The notes: generated from the sequence alone by a model not told the origin. A stretch of 64,000 nt of DNA from Pseudomonas kielensis (GCF_014236655.1 NZ_JACMYG010000001.1:248001-312000); one strand, 5' to 3'; numbered from the stretch's first letter, positions 1 to 9,306 are shown. A program made the numbers and translations.

Positions 1-960
1 ACGAAAGCGCACTTCGTGCTTGGTCGGGTGCACGTTAACGTCGACCGCCGCCGGATCGACTTCGAAAAACAGCGCGAACGTCGGATGGCGCCCGTTGAAC
101 AGCACGTCGCGATACGCCTGGCGCACCGCATGGGCCACCAGTTTGTCGCGCACGGCACGGCCATTGACGAAGAAATACTGCATGTCCGCCTGGCTGCGGT
201 TGAACGTCGGCAGCCCGACCCAGCCCCACAAATGCAGGCCATTGCGCTCGATTTCGATCGGCAAGGCCTGCTCCAGGAAACCCGAGCCGCAGATGGCTGC
301 CACCCGCCGCGCACGGGCCGCATCATCATGGGCTTCGTGCAGGCTGAGGATGGTCTTGCCGTTGTGACGCAGGTGGAAGGCCACATCAAAGCGCGCCAGT
401 GCCAGGCGCTTGATCACTTCTTGCAGGTGATCGAATTCGGTTTTTTCAGTCTTGAGGAACTTGCGTCGCGCCGGGGTATTGAAAAACAGGTCGCGCACTT
501 CCACCGAGGTGCCCACCGGATGGGCCGCTGGCTGGACCCGCGCGGCCATGTCGCGGCCTTCGGTTTCGACCTGCCAGGCCTGGTCGGCATCCCGGGTGCG
601 GGATGTCAGGGTCAGGCGCGCCACGGAACTGATGGAGGCCAGGGCCTCGCCGCGGAACCCCAGGCTCATCACCTGCTCGAGATCTTCCAGGTTGCGGATC
701 TTGCTGGTGGCGTGACGGGCCAGGGCCAGGGGCAGGTCATCGGCCGGGATCCCCCGACCATCGTCGCGAACCCGCAGCAGCTTGACCCCACCCTGCTCGA
801 CATCGACATCAATGCGCCGAGCGCCGGAGTCCAGGCTGTTCTCCAGCAACTCCTTGATGACCGAGGCCGGGCGCTCGACGACTTCACCCGCGGCAATCTG
901 GTTCGCCAGGCGCGGGCTGAGCAGTTCGATGCGCGCGCCGCTGTTCACCGAGTCGTTCAT
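1..960 (-). CDS. mutL: DNA mismatch repair protein MutL, N-terminal part (cut by window edge)
   Basis: MutL is the GHKL-family ATPase that links MutS mismatch recognition to MutH or endonuclease action and to helicase loading. The window holds the first 320 codons, read leftward from an ATG at 960; the C-terminal dimerisation part lies beyond base 1. Visible GHKL motifs are the E-LLEN helix around residues 37-41, DDGRG at 67-71, the TSK loop near 85, and GFRGEAL at 101-107. The start overlaps the stop of the upstream amidase gene by 4 bases (ATGA), so the two are translationally coupled, as in other Pseudomonas where amiB-mutL is followed by miaA and hfq. The identification is firm; only the C-terminus cannot be assessed. 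Confidence 0.97.
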   Translation of the reverse strand, partial: MNDSVNSGARIELLSPRLANQIAAGEVVERPASVIKELLENSLDSGARRIDVDVEQGGVKLLRVRDDGRGIPADDLPLALARHATSKIRNLEDLEQVMSLGFRGEALASISSVARLTLTSRTRDADQAWQVETEGRDMAARVQPAAHPVGTSVEVRDLFFNTPARRKFLKTEKTEFDHLQEVIKRLALARFDVAFHLRHNGKTILSLHEAHDDAARARRVAAICGSGFLEQALPIEIERNGLHLWGWVGLPTFNRSQADMQYFFVNGRAVRDKLVAHAVRQAYRDVLFNGRHPTFALFFEVDPAAVDVNVHPTKHEVRFR

Positions 961-2396
961 TCCTTGGCCGCCAGTTCGGTGCCTGGAATGTTCAGGTGCT
1001 GGCCGATCTTCAGCTCATCGGATTGCAGGTTGTTGGCGCTGCGCAAGGAGGCCGCAGACACCTGGTAACGCACCGCAATCATCGCCAGTGTCTCGCCGGG
1101 GCGCACGGTATGGTCGCGCGGGCCCTGGGCGATTTTCCCGGAATCACGCAGCCAGGCAATGTAGGTGCCCGGTGGCGGGTTTTGCTGGAAGAACTGCCGC
1201 ACGCCGCTGCTGATGGAGCGCGCAAGGGCCTGCTGGTGGCTCGGGGCCGCCAGTTTCGAGGCTTCATTGGCGTTGGAGATGAACCCGGTTTCCACCAGGA
1301 TCGACGGAATATCCGGGGATTTGAGCACCATGAACCCGGCCTGCTCGACGCGCTGCTTGTGCAGCGGCGTGACCCGGCCGATATTGCTTAAGACCTTCTG
1401 GCCAACGTTGAGGCTGGAGGTCAGCGACGCGGTCATCGACAGATCGAGCAGCACCCCGGCAAGCATCCGGTCCTTGTCGTCGAGGCTGACGTTGCCGGCA
1501 CCGCCGATCAGGTCGGAACGGTTTTCGCTGTCAGCCAGCCAGCGCGCGGTCTCGGAAGTCGCACCACGGTCGGACAGGGCAAATACCGAGGCGCCGAAGG
1601 CGGCTTTCGACGGCGCGGCGTCGGCGTGGATCGAAACGAACAGGTCGGCGCCCTTCTTGCGGGCGATTTCGGTACGTCCGCGCAACGGAATGAAATAGTC
1701 GCCGGTACGGGTCAGTTCGGCGCGGAAGCCCTTGATGCCGTTGACCTGACGCTGCAGTTCACGGGCGATGGCCAGCACCACGTCTTTCTCACGCTGGCCA
1801 CGCGAACCCGAGGCGCCCGGGTCTTCACCGCCGTGACCGGCGTCGATCACCACAATGATGTCACGCTTGCCGGGTGGGGCTGGTGGTGCAGGTGGCAGCT
1901 TGATTGCCGGCGCGGTCGGCGTCACCGGCACCGCCGGAATGGTCGCAACGCTAGGCGTCGGGGCCGGCGGCGGTGCGGCGTCGGCCGGGTTGTCGAACAG
2001 ATCGACTACCAGGCGGTTGCCATACTGCGCATTGGGCGGCAGTACGAAGCTTTTCGGGGTCACCGCCTTTTTCAGGTCGATGACCACCCGCAGGTCGGTC
2101 GGCGTACGCTGGGCCGAACGCATCGAGGTAATCGGGGTGTTCGCGGTGGCGACGTTGAGCGGTGCGCCGAGTACGGCACCATTGATGTCGATCACCAGGC
2201 GATCTGGGGCCGTCAGGGTAAAAACGCTGTGCTGGACGGTGCCAGACAGGTCAAACACCAGTCGCGTGTTGTCCGGTGCCCGCCACAGGCGAACACTGTT
2301 GACCTTGGTCGCGGCCACAGCGTCAACGGCCAGTGCCGTAAGCAGCATTCCTACGACAGCAACCAACGCGCGAAAGCGCATACCTAACCCCATCAT
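957..2396 (-). CDS. amiB: N-acetylmuramoyl-L-alanine amidase AmiB
   Basis: This is a periplasmic zinc amidase that cleaves the amide bond between MurNAc and the stem peptide, mainly during daughter-cell separation. The translated protein (479 aa) has an N-terminal signal peptide ending near residue 29 (VDAVAA), an AMIN domain (about 30-130) that targets the septum, a Pro/Ala-rich linker, and an Amidase_3 domain with the zinc and catalytic motifs DAGHGG, SIHADA and ETGFISN. A C-terminal LysM repeat follows (HTVRPGET ... IGQHLNIPG). Start codons compete: two consecutive ATGs at 2396 and 2393, and another at 2381 that also leaves a good signal peptide. It begins 1 base after the tsaE stop and overlaps mutL by 4 bases, so it lies within a nnrD-tsaE-amiB-mutL operon. 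Confidence 0.95.
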   Translation of the reverse strand: MMGLGMRFRALVAVVGMLLTALAVDAVAATKVNSVRLWRAPDNTRLVFDLSGTVQHSVFTLTAPDRLVIDINGAVLGAPLNVATANTPITSMRSAQRTPTDLRVVIDLKKAVTPKSFVLPPNAQYGNRLVVDLFDNPADAAPPPAPTPSVATIPAVPVTPTAPAIKLPPAPPAPPGKRDIIVVIDAGHGGEDPGASGSRGQREKDVVLAIARELQRQVNGIKGFRAELTRTGDYFIPLRGRTEIARKKGADLFVSIHADAAPSKAAFGASVFALSDRGATSETARWLADSENRSDLIGGAGNVSLDDKDRMLAGVLLDLSMTASLTSSLNVGQKVLSNIGRVTPLHKQRVEQAGFMVLKSPDIPSILVETGFISNANEASKLAAPSHQQALARSISSGVRQFFQQNPPPGTYIAWLRDSGKIAQGPRDHTVRPGETLAMIAVRYQVSAASLRSANNLQSDELKIGQHLNIPGTELAAKE

Positions 2397-2867
2397 TTAT
2401 TTGAATTCCAATGCCAAAGCGGCACACCAGGTCTCGCCACGCGGGCTCTGGGGCAACAAACTCAGCGAACGTCCGCTGTCATGCGGGCTAATGGTAATGG
2501 TCAGGTCGGGCTTTGGCAAAAAGCCTGCACCCTTCTGGGGCCACTCGATCAAGCACAACGCATCATCTTCGAGGTAATCACGAATACCCAGGTACTCCAA
2601 CTCTTCCGGATCGACCAAGCGGTACAGGTCGAAGTGGAAAGCGCGGATCTCACCGATTTCGTAGGGTTCGACCAAGGTAAATGTAGGGCTCTTTACCGAG
2701 CCTACATGGCCCAGGCCGCGAATGATGCCCCGGGACAGGGTGGTTTTACCCGCCCCCAGGTCGCCGTCCAGAAACACGATGCCATGCCCCTGGGTCACTT
2801 GGGCAATACGGGTTCCCAGTGCCACCATGGCGTCTTCATCAGCCAGATACAGGGTTACTTCAGACAC
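2397..2867 (-). CDS. tsaE: tRNA threonylcarbamoyladenosine biosynthesis ATPase TsaE
   Basis: TsaE is a small P-loop ATPase that works with TsaB and TsaD to form t6A37 on ANN-decoding tRNAs. The 156-residue product has the usual length and a textbook Walker A motif GDLGAGKTT around residues 34-42, followed by SPTFTLVEPY and FDLYRL, both typical of this family. The stop abuts the amiB start by one base, and the 5' end overlaps nnrD by 13 bases, so it is expressed as part of the leftward operon. The same nnrD-tsaE-amiB-mutL order is found in many gammaproteobacteria. Confidence 0.96.
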   Translation of the reverse strand: MSEVTLYLADEDAMVALGTRIAQVTQGHGIVFLDGDLGAGKTTLSRGIIRGLGHVGSVKSPTFTLVEPYEIGEIRAFHFDLYRLVDPEELEYLGIRDYLEDDALCLIEWPQKGAGFLPKPDLTITISPHDSGRSLSLLPQSPRGETWCAALALEFK

Positions 2868-3715
2868 GGTGCTTGCTCCTCCAGCAACTGACGAATGGCG
2901 GGAATCAGATCACTGGCCGCCAGCCCTCGGCCCAATTTACCTTCACGCTCGCCCGCCGTGGCATGTAGCCATACCGCCAGCGCAGCGGCCTCGAACGCAG
3001 CCATCCCCTGGGCCAGCAACGCCCCCAGCAAACCGGCCAGGACATCGCCCAGGCCCGCGCTAGCCATGGCCGGGTGACCACGGTCGCAACGATAGACACG
3101 ACCATCGGGGCTGGCGATCAGACTGCCCGCCCCCTTCAATACGGTGACCGCATCAAATCGCTGGCTCAACGCGCGCGCCACGCTAAGACGGTCTGCCTGA
3201 ACCTCAGCTGTCGAAATCCCCAATAGTCGCGCCGCCTCGCCTGGATGCGGGGTGATCACACAGCCCTTGGGCAGGCTGACACCACCATGGGCCAACAGAT
3301 TCAGCGCATCGGCATCCCAGACCTGGGGCAGCGCTGCGTTCGCGGCGGCCGACAACAGGCTGCGCCCCCAGGCGCCCTGCCCCAGTCCAGGCCCCACCAC
3401 CAGCACTGACGCCTGCTCCAGCAGGCCCATCAACTGGTTCGCCGACGAGGTGCCCAGCGCCATGACTTCGGGCAACCGGGCCAGTGCCGCCGGCACATGC
3501 TCGCTACGGGTGGCCAGCGAGACCAGCCCGGCCCCACAACGCAGGGCGCTCTGGGCACTGAGCAGGATGGCGCCGCCAAACCCGCGGTCGCCGCCGATCA
3601 ACAACACATGGCCAAACTGGCCTTTATGAGCGCTCGCCGAACGTGCGGCGAGCCTCGGCAAATGGCCGGGGTCCAGTGACTGAACGTCGGGTAAAGGGTG
3701 ATTTGTCTGCGGCAT
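2855..3715 (-). CDS. nnrD: ADP-dependent NAD(P)H-hydrate dehydratase NnrD
   Basis: This ribokinase-like enzyme repairs damaged, hydrated NAD(P)H using ADP or ATP. The reading frame is open further upstream, to 3973, but I place the start at the ATG at 3715 (MPQTNH...), giving 286 aa. The longer version would run through the divergent queG promoter and into queG. Family motifs visible are GGDRGFGGA near the start, VVGPGLG, HPGEAARL, LKGAGSLI, and the ADP-binding AGLGDVLAG near the C-terminus. In E. coli this domain is fused to an NAD(P)HX epimerase; here the dehydratase stands alone and no epimerase domain is encoded. It is divergent from queG with a 63-base gap and leads the tsaE-amiB-mutL operon. 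Confidence 0.93.
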   Translation of the reverse strand: MPQTNHPLPDVQSLDPGHLPRLAARSASAHKGQFGHVLLIGGDRGFGGAILLSAQSALRCGAGLVSLATRSEHVPAALARLPEVMALGTSSANQLMGLLEQASVLVVGPGLGQGAWGRSLLSAAANAALPQVWDADALNLLAHGGVSLPKGCVITPHPGEAARLLGISTAEVQADRLSVARALSQRFDAVTVLKGAGSLIASPDGRVYRCDRGHPAMASAGLGDVLAGLLGALLAQGMAAFEAAALAVWLHATAGEREGKLGRGLAASDLIPAIRQLLEEQAPCLK

Positions 3716-3778
3716 GCGTCTTCGGGCTCCGATGTCTGGCAGAATTATACGCACCTCAGCTCCGGTTTCTCTTGTCTC

Positions 3779-4849
3779 ATGCCCGCAATTACTACAGACC
3801 TCCCCGCACTCGCCCAATCGATCAAGGACTGGGGCCGCGAACTGGGCTTTCAACAAGTCGGCATCAGCGGTCTGGACCTGGCTGAGCATGAGCAGCACCT
3901 GGAGCGCTGGCTCGCCGCCGGCTACCACGGTGAAATGGAATACATGGGCGCCCACGGCAGCAAACGCTCCCATCCCGAGGAGCTGGTGCCGGGCACCTTG
4001 CGCGTGGTCTCGCTGCGCATGGACTACCTGCCCGGCGACACCCAGATGGCGCAGTTACTGGCCCAACCGGAAAAAGCCTACGTCTCGCGCTACGCCCTGG
4101 GCCGCGATTACCACAAGCTTATCCGCAAGCGCGTGCAACAACTGGCAGAAAAGATTCAGGCGGTGATCGGCCCGTTCGGCTATCGAGCCTTCGTCGACAG
4201 CGCGCCGGTCCTGGAAAAAGCCATCGCCGAACAGGCCGGCCTGGGCTGGATCGGCAAAAATACCCTGGTACTGAACCGCAAGGCCGGCAGTTACTTCTTT
4301 TTGAGCGAACTGTTCGTCGACCTGCCGCTGCCCGTGGACCCACCCCACAGCACCGAACACTGCGGGCGCTGCACCGCCTGCCTGGACATCTGCCCGACCA
4401 ACGCCTTTGTCGGCCCCTACGTGCTGGATGCGCGACGCTGCATCTCGTACCTGACCATTGAACTCAAAGGCCCGATACCCGAAGAGTTGCGTCCGCTGAT
4501 CGGCAACCGGGTGTTCGGCTGCGACGACTGCCAGATCGTCTGCCCCTGGAACCGCTTCGCCCGCCCCAGCGGCGAAAGCGACTTCAAGCCCCGCCACAAC
4601 CTGGACAACGCCGGACTGGCCGAACTGTTCCTGTGGGATGAAGACAAATTCCTCAGCAGCACCGAGGGCTCGCCCCTGCGCCGCGCCGGTTATGAGCGCT
4701 GGCTGCGCAACCTGGCCGTGGGCCTGGGTAACGCGCCGTCGAGCATTCCAGTGCTGGAAGCCCTGAAGACGCGCGCGGACCACCCTTCAGAACTGGTGCG
4801 CGAGCACGTGCAATGGGCCCTCAAGCGACATCAGGCCTCGTCGTTGTAA
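3779..4849 (+). CDS. queG: epoxyqueuosine reductase QueG
   Basis: QueG catalyses the last step of queuosine synthesis, reducing epoxyqueuosine in tRNA with cobalamin and two [4Fe-4S] clusters. The 356-residue product from the ATG at 3779 (MPAITT) carries the catalytic aspartate in FVDSAPV (D140), a first ferredoxin motif with C195, C198, C201 and C205, and a second in FGCDDCQIVCPWN. A C-terminal HEAT-like tail follows. The frame is open upstream to 3698, but the ATG at 3779 matches the length of other Pseudomonas proteins. The gene is divergent from nnrD, and its end overlaps the convergent channel gene by 19 bases. Confidence 0.96.
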   Translation: MPAITTDLPALAQSIKDWGRELGFQQVGISGLDLAEHEQHLERWLAAGYHGEMEYMGAHGSKRSHPEELVPGTLRVVSLRMDYLPGDTQMAQLLAQPEKAYVSRYALGRDYHKLIRKRVQQLAEKIQAVIGPFGYRAFVDSAPVLEKAIAEQAGLGWIGKNTLVLNRKAGSYFFLSELFVDLPLPVDPPHSTEHCGRCTACLDICPTNAFVGPYVLDARRCISYLTIELKGPIPEELRPLIGNRVFGCDDCQIVCPWNRFARPSGESDFKPRHNLDNAGLAELFLWDEDKFLSSTEGSPLRRAGYERWLRNLAVGLGNAPSSIPVLEALKTRADHPSELVREHVQWALKRHQASSL

Positions 4850-5442
4850 ACGAACTTGGGCATTTCCCAATGAAAGCGGATCGCCAGCAAGCGCAGCAGG
4901 AATCCGCCGAACAGGGTGATCAGGATCGCTTGCTCCCCCGGCAACTGCAGGTACAGGCAGAACATGTAGCACCAGGCAGCCGCAAACGAGACGCTGGCGT
5001 AAAGCTCGCGACGGAAGATCAGCGGGATGTCGTTGCAGAAGATGTCGCGCAGGATGCCGCCGAATACCCCGGTGATCACTCCGCTGACAGACGCCACCAG
5101 CATGCCGTGGCCCATTTCCAGGGCGGTCATGCAACCGATCAGGGTAAAGGCCACCAGCCCTACGGCGTCCAGCACCAGGAACAGCGAGCGCAGGTGGCGC
5201 ATCCAGCGCGCGGTGAACACGGTGAACATCGCCGCCACCGATGTCAGCACCAGGTACTCCGGGTGCTTGACCCACGTCAGCGGGTAATGCCCCAGCAACA
5301 CATCACGCACTGAACCACCGCCCAGGGCGGTGACGCAGGCAATCAGCACCACACCGAACCAATCCATGCCCCGACGGCCGGCAGACAACGCGCCAGTCAT
5401 GGCTTCAGCGGTAATGGCAATCAGGTAGAGCATCAGCAACAT
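4831..5442 (-). CDS. TRIC-like (UPF0126) inner-membrane cation channel family protein
   Basis: This 203-residue hydrophobic protein has about seven predicted transmembrane helices in two similar halves. Each half carries the glycine-rich signature of the TRIC/UPF0126 family, TALGGGSVRD in the first and GVFGGILRD in the second; in prokaryotic TRIC trimers these form kinked pore helices. The family includes E. coli YicG and YadS. The substrate is probably a monovalent cation, but glycine uptake has also been suggested for relatives, so physiological function is uncertain. It is transcribed leftward and overlaps the end of queG tail-to-tail by 19 bases. Confidence 0.85.
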   Translation of the reverse strand: MLLMLYLIAITAEAMTGALSAGRRGMDWFGVVLIACVTALGGGSVRDVLLGHYPLTWVKHPEYLVLTSVAAMFTVFTARWMRHLRSLFLVLDAVGLVAFTLIGCMTALEMGHGMLVASVSGVITGVFGGILRDIFCNDIPLIFRRELYASVSFAAAWCYMFCLYLQLPGEQAILITLFGGFLLRLLAIRFHWEMPKFVYNDEA

Positions 5443-5531
5443 GGTGGCGGTCCTTGCAGGAAGGCGCGCAGTCTAGCCATTTCGGATCGGCACCAAAAGA
5501 GGGCGTATGCTGATCAGCCTGCTTTGCTGGG

Positions 5532-6074
5532 TCAGGCTTTGATGAAGTGCTGGCGGTAGTGCTGCAACTCGGCGATGGATTCGCGAATATCGTCCAGCGC
5601 CAGGTGGGTGCTGCCCTTTTTGAAGCTGTCGCGCACCTCCGGTGCCCAGCGTGCGGCCAACTCTTTCAGCGTCGAAACATCCAGGTTGCGGTAATGGAAG
5701 TAGCTTTCCAGGGATTTCATGTGGGTATAAAGGAAGCGTCGGTCCTGGCAGATGCTGTTGCCGCAGATCGGCGACTTGCCCTTGGGCACCCACTGCTCCA
5801 GAAACGCGATCGTCTGGGCTTCGGCTTCGGCCATGCTGATGCGGCTGTCGCGCACGCGCTGGGTCAGCCCGGAACCGCCGTGTTGACGGGTGTTCCACTC
5901 GTCCATGCCGGCCAGGATCTCGTCGCTGTGGTGAATCGCGATCACCGGGCCTTCGGCCAGGGTATTGAGATTGCTGTCGGTGACAATGGTCGCCATCTCG
6001 ATGATGACGTCGGTGTCCGGGTTCAGACCGGTCATTTCCAGATCGATCCAGATCAGATTCTGTGGGTTTTGCAT
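5532..6074 (-). CDS. orn: oligoribonuclease Orn
   Basis: Orn is a DEDDh 3'-5' exoribonuclease that degrades 2-5-mer RNAs and, in Pseudomonas, hydrolyses pGpG at the end of c-di-GMP breakdown. The start is the ATG at 6074 (MQNPQN), giving 180 aa, the normal family length; an open extension to 6116 is not needed. Catalytic acidic residues are seen in WIDLEMTG (D11, E13), and the C-terminal [11 protein letters not shown] gives the histidine and aspartate. The gene is divergent from rsgA with a 107-base gap, the same arrangement as PAO1 PA4951-PA4952. The c-di-GMP link may matter for the exopolysaccharide cluster in this window. Confidence 0.97.
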   Translation of the reverse strand: MQNPQNLIWIDLEMTGLNPDTDVIIEMATIVTDSNLNTLAEGPVIAIHHSDEILAGMDEWNTRQHGGSGLTQRVRDSRISMAEAEAQTIAFLEQWVPKGKSPICGNSICQDRRFLYTHMKSLESYFHYRNLDVSTLKELAARWAPEVRDSFKKGSTHLALDDIRESIAELQHYRQHFIKA

Positions 6075-6181
6075 GTGTCGGCTCCTAAGCAGTGTTGCGC
6101 AGTTTAGCCTAGGCAACCCCGTGGGCGTGCTAAACTCGCGGCCGTTTTACCTAATCGCTGCATTATCAACACGGAACACCC

Positions 6182-7213
6182 ATGGCCAAACGCCAACTCA
6201 ATCGTCGTCAAAACTGGCGCATCGAAAAGATTCAAGGCGAGCGCGCCGCCCGCGCCGCCAAACGCGAATCCAGCGCCGTGCAAGCGCTGGAAGGTGGCGA
6301 CCTCGGTCCCGAGCAGACCGGCTTGGTCATCGCCCACTTTGGCGTCCAGGTCGAGGTCGAGGCTTTCGAAGGCGAACTGGCCGGCCAGGTGTTCCGCTGC
6401 CACTTGCGCGCCAACCTGCCTGCGCTGGTGACCGGCGACAAGGTCGTCTGGCGTGCCGGCAACCAGGGCATCGGGGTGATCGTCGCGCAACTGCCGCGCA
6501 ACACCGAGCTGTGCCGTCCGGACAGCCGTGGCCAGCTCAAGCCGGTCGCGGCCAACGTCGACATGATCGTCATCGTCTTCGCCCCGCTCCCCGAGCCCCA
6601 CGCCAACCTGATCGACCGCTACCTGGTAGCCGCCGAACACGCTGGCATCCGCCCGTTGTTGCTGCTCAACAAGTTCGACCTGATCGACGAGCACAACGCC
6701 CCGGCGCTCAACGCCCTGCTGGCGGTGTATCGCACCCTCGGCTACCCGGTGCTGGAAGTCTCGGCGCATCACGGTAACGGCATGGAAACCCTGCAACAGC
6801 AGCTGGACGGACGCATCAGCGTGTTTGTCGGCCAGTCCGGCGTCGGCAAGTCGTCGCTGGTCAACAGCCTGCTACCGGAAGTCGAAACCCGCGTCGGGCC
6901 GCTGTCCGAGCTGTCTGGCCAAGGCACGCATACCACCACCACCGCGCGGTTGTTCCACTTCCCAGGTGGCGGTGAGCTGATCGACTCCCCGGGCATTCGT
7001 GAGTTCGGCCTGGGCCACGTCAGCCGCGCCGACGTCGAAGCCGGCTTCATCGAGTTCAACGACCTGATCGGCACCTGCCGCTTCCGCGACTGCAAGCACG
7101 ACCGCGAGCCTGGCTGCGCCCTGCTCAAGGCCCTGGAAGATGGCCGCGTGCAGCAGCAACGGATGAACAGCTACCGCTCGATCATCGCCAGCCTGCCCGA
7201 AACCAGCTACTAA
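6182..7213 (+). CDS. rsgA: small ribosomal subunit biogenesis GTPase RsgA
   Basis: RsgA is a circularly permuted GTPase that assists late 30S maturation. The 343-residue product has an N-terminal OB-fold preceded by a basic tail, then GTPase motifs in permuted order: NKFD (G4), GQSGVGKSS (G1) and DSPGIREFG (G3). A C-terminal zinc finger follows with [14 protein letters not shown]. In PAO1 the next gene is motB; here a three-gene TIR/caspase operon intervenes. The stop codon is followed by a 10-bp perfect hairpin at 7225-7251. Confidence 0.97.
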   Translation: MAKRQLNRRQNWRIEKIQGERAARAAKRESSAVQALEGGDLGPEQTGLVIAHFGVQVEVEAFEGELAGQVFRCHLRANLPALVTGDKVVWRAGNQGIGVIVAQLPRNTELCRPDSRGQLKPVAANVDMIVIVFAPLPEPHANLIDRYLVAAEHAGIRPLLLLNKFDLIDEHNAPALNALLAVYRTLGYPVLEVSAHHGNGMETLQQQLDGRISVFVGQSGVGKSSLVNSLLPEVETRVGPLSELSGQGTHTTTTARLFHFPGGGELIDSPGIREFGLGHVSRADVEAGFIEFNDLIGTCRFRDCKHDREPGCALLKALEDGRVQQQRMNSYRSIIASLPETSY

Positions 7214-7224
7214 ACAGACGCACT

Positions 7225-7251
7225 CGCCGCTCCAACGCTGATGGAGCGGCG
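7225..7251 (+). terminator. hairpin after rsgA, possible terminator
   Basis: A perfect 10-bp stem (CGCCGCTCCA / TGGAGCGGCG) with a 7-base loop begins 12 bases after the rsgA stop. It lacks a downstream T tract, so it may be an RNA-stabilising or Rho-assisted element rather than a classical intrinsic terminator. Confidence 0.5.
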
Positions 7252-7358
7252 GGCCGTTCGTACTGCCCGACAAATCCCCTCACCTTTTAAACATCAGAAA
7301 TTTCTGTAGGGCCCGCGCACGCCTGCTTGTAGGGCACTTCTCTTTCTCTTTGCCGGCC

Positions 7359-7386
7359 TTGCGACCCCCATTCAAGTGCATACATT
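7359..7386 (+). promoter_or_regulatory. candidate sigma-70 promoter of the TIR-caspase operon
   Basis: TTGCGA at 7359-7364 and TACATT at 7381-7386 are separated by 16 bases and each match the consensus hexamers at four of six positions. Transcription would start near 7393, leaving about 30 bases before the first TIR gene with a GAGGGA ribosome site. A 12-base palindrome CAGAAATTTCTG lies upstream at 7295-7306. The assignment is by eye and unproven. Confidence 0.4.
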
Positions 7387-7424
7387 CACTCTCTCTCGCA
7401 TTCAGGCGATACCGAGGGAAACCC

Positions 7425-7832
7425 ATGCAAACCTATCATCTGTTCATCAGCCACTCGTGGAACTACGCCGACAAACACGATCGGCTGGTGGAGTTGCTGA
7501 CCGCACACCCGACCTTTTCCTTCAAGAACTTCTCGGTGCCGCCGCAAAATCCGATCGTCGGCGCCTTGAACGACATGCAACTGGAACTGGCCATCGAAAA
7601 CAAGATCCGCCCCTGCTCTGCGGTGTTGATCATGGCGGGCGTGTATTCGACGTACAGCAAGTGGATCAACAAGGAAATCGAGATTGCCAAACGTCTTGGC
7701 AAGGTGATCATCGCGATCAGGCCTTTCGCCGCCGAGCGCATGTCGACGGTCGTGCGTGACGCGGCGCACGCCGAATGTGCGTGGAACACCGACAGCATCG
7801 TCAACGCGATCCGCCAGCACACGGCGGTATAA
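7425..7832 (+). CDS. ThsB-type TIR-like domain protein
   Basis: This 135-residue protein is a single TIR-like domain of the MTH538/ThsB type (formerly DUF1863). It opens with the strand YHLFISHSW at residues 4-12 and has a buried strand SAVLIMAG near 65-72. The motif YSKWINKEIEIA follows, in which W80 and E84 occupy the place of the WxxxE of NAD-hydrolysing TIRs. It ends with KVIIAIRPF. ThsB proteins of Thoeris systems sense phage and turn NAD+ into a cyclic ADP-ribose signal; a similar role is inferred here. The start is the ATG at 7425, preceded by GAGGGAAAC; the frame is open upstream to 7350. Two bases separate its stop from the caspase gene start, implying one operon. Confidence 0.85.
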   Translation: MQTYHLFISHSWNYADKHDRLVELLTAHPTFSFKNFSVPPQNPIVGALNDMQLELAIENKIRPCSAVLIMAGVYSTYSKWINKEIEIAKRLGKVIIAIRPFAAERMSTVVRDAAHAECAWNTDSIVNAIRQHTAV

Positions 7833-7834
7833 CC

Positions 7835-8794
7835 ATGCGCAAGGGATTGTTCATCGGCATCAACCACTACAACCACGTCACACCACTGAGCGGCTGCAAC
7901 AACGACGCCATGGCCATGGCATCCTTGCTGGAGCGCCATGCTAGCGGCCGCCCCAACTTCAGCAACAAGATCATGACCTCCGCCGAAGAAATCCTGACCG
8001 GCCGGCTGTTGAAGCAGAGCATTCAAGAGTTGTTCTCCGGGGATTGTGATGTCGCCCTGTTGTACTTCGCCGGCCACGGACAATTTGACACGAGCATTGA
8101 TGAGGGATTGCTGATCCCCCAGGATTTCGAACGCAGCGATGACGGCATCCGCATCAGCGACATCCTCCTCTGGGCCAGCAATGCCACCCAGATCAAAAAC
8201 AAAATCATCATTCTCGATTGCTGCGAAGCCGGCGCGGCCGCCGATGTCCGCGGTTTAAGGGGTGGAAGCAGCATGATCGGTGAGGGCTTGACCATCCTCA
8301 CCGCGTGCAAGAAAGAGCAGCCCGCCATGGAAAGGGCTGGCCACGGCGTTTTTACCGGCCTGTTACTGCAGGCATTACATGGCGGTGCGGCCAACGTACT
8401 GGGCAAAGTCACACCCGGCAGCGTCTACTCGTTTGTCGACAACGCGCTGGGCGCGTGGGAGCAGCGTCCAGTCTTCAAGACCAACGTGTCGCAATTCGTC
8501 GCCTTGCGCGAAGTCGCGCCGCTGATCGCCGAGGACACACTGCGAAAACTGCCCCATTGGTTCCCCGAGGCCAGTTTTGTCTTCCCTCTGGACCCCAGCT
8601 TCGAACCCACGGAAACGGCCTACAGCCCCGAGAACGGCGACATCTTTGCCCAACTGCAAAAGTGCAATCGCCACAGCCTGATCGAGCCCGTTGACGCCGA
8701 GCACATGTACTACGCCGCCATCCACTCCACCGGTTGCCGGCTCACCGCCCTCGGCGCCTATTACCGCGAACTCGCGATCAAGGGACACTTCTGA
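7835..8794 (+). CDS. caspase-like (peptidase C14) protein, putative effector
   Basis: This 319-residue protein begins with a caspase-fold domain: KGLFIGINHY at residues 3-12, NDA (23-25), the catalytic histidine in YFAGHGQ (H81), and the catalytic cysteine in LDCCEAG (C130 by alignment with DxCxSG; C129 is adjacent). The domain closes near WEQRPVF (209-214). Residues about 225-319 form an extra C-terminal region with CNRHSLIEPV, HMYYAAIHSTGCRLT and LGAYYREL. It has no signal peptide or membrane segment, so it is cytosolic. In published TIR-caspase (type IV Thoeris) systems, a TIR-made cADPR isomer switches on such a protease, which then degrades cell proteins. It lies between two TIR genes and overlaps the next by 1 base. 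Confidence 0.87.
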   Translation: MRKGLFIGINHYNHVTPLSGCNNDAMAMASLLERHASGRPNFSNKIMTSAEEILTGRLLKQSIQELFSGDCDVALLYFAGHGQFDTSIDEGLLIPQDFERSDDGIRISDILLWASNATQIKNKIIILDCCEAGAAADVRGLRGGSSMIGEGLTILTACKKEQPAMERAGHGVFTGLLLQALHGGAANVLGKVTPGSVYSFVDNALGAWEQRPVFKTNVSQFVALREVAPLIAEDTLRKLPHWFPEASFVFPLDPSFEPTETAYSPENGDIFAQLQKCNRHSLIEPVDAEHMYYAAIHSTGCRLTALGAYYRELAIKGHF

Positions 8795-9285
8795 TGCCCG
8801 TCTTTATCAGCTACCGCCACACCGACCGCCCCATAGCCATGACCATCAACGAACGGTTGAGCCAGGCTGGGATAAAAACCTATCTGGATGTACTGGATCC
8901 CGAATCGCAAACCACCGACGACATCACCGGGGTAATTACCCGCAACATTACCGAGTGCAGCCATTTGCTGGCAGTGGTGTCGGACAAAACCGCGCACTCC
9001 TGGTGGGTACCCTTCGAAATTGGCGAAGCGACCATCAGTGATCGGCGAATTTGCTCATTCAAGACCGGCGCCGGCGAACTGCCAGAGTACCTCGACAAGT
9101 GGCCAAAACTGTCGAGGATTGCCGACCTCGATTTCTTTATCGACGCCTACCGCGACGAGCAGACACACAGACGCGCAATGACGCTGGACTCGATCGTCAG
9201 CAACGAGTCGCTACGCGCGAACAACCGGACTAATGCAGATCGCTTCCATACCGAACTCAAGGCCAGGGTACGCCGCGGCTTTTAA
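8794..9285 (+). CDS. TIR domain protein, second TIR of the operon
   Basis: This 163-residue protein has a canonical bacterial TIR domain: PVFISYRHTDR at residues 2-12 and a middle strand SHLLAVVSDKT at 56-65. SWWVPFEIGEA follows, in which E75 is the expected catalytic glutamate of NADase TIRs. The region after residue 125 is helical and has no obvious domain. The start ATG overlaps the caspase stop by 1 base (TGATG), showing translational coupling. The protein is clearly a different TIR subtype from the first gene of the operon. It could be the signal synthase, with the ThsB-like protein as a second sensor, or the reverse; sequence alone does not decide. A bidirectional terminator follows immediately. 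Confidence 0.87.
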   Translation: MPVFISYRHTDRPIAMTINERLSQAGIKTYLDVLDPESQTTDDITGVITRNITECSHLLAVVSDKTAHSWWVPFEIGEATISDRRICSFKTGAGELPEYLDKWPKLSRIADLDFFIDAYRDEQTHRRAMTLDSIVSNESLRANNRTNADRFHTELKARVRRGF

Positions 9286-9306
9286 AGCGAACGGCGAGCA
9301 TAAAAA

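Noticed and set aside
3716..3973. An 86-codon N-terminal extension of nnrD
   Set aside because: It would overlap queG head-on and contains no family sequence; the ATG at 3715 gives the normal length.
7425..9285. Reading the TIR proteins as secreted host-targeting effectors
   Set aside because: No signal peptide or secretion gene is present, and the operon contains a cytosolic protease; defence is the simpler reading.
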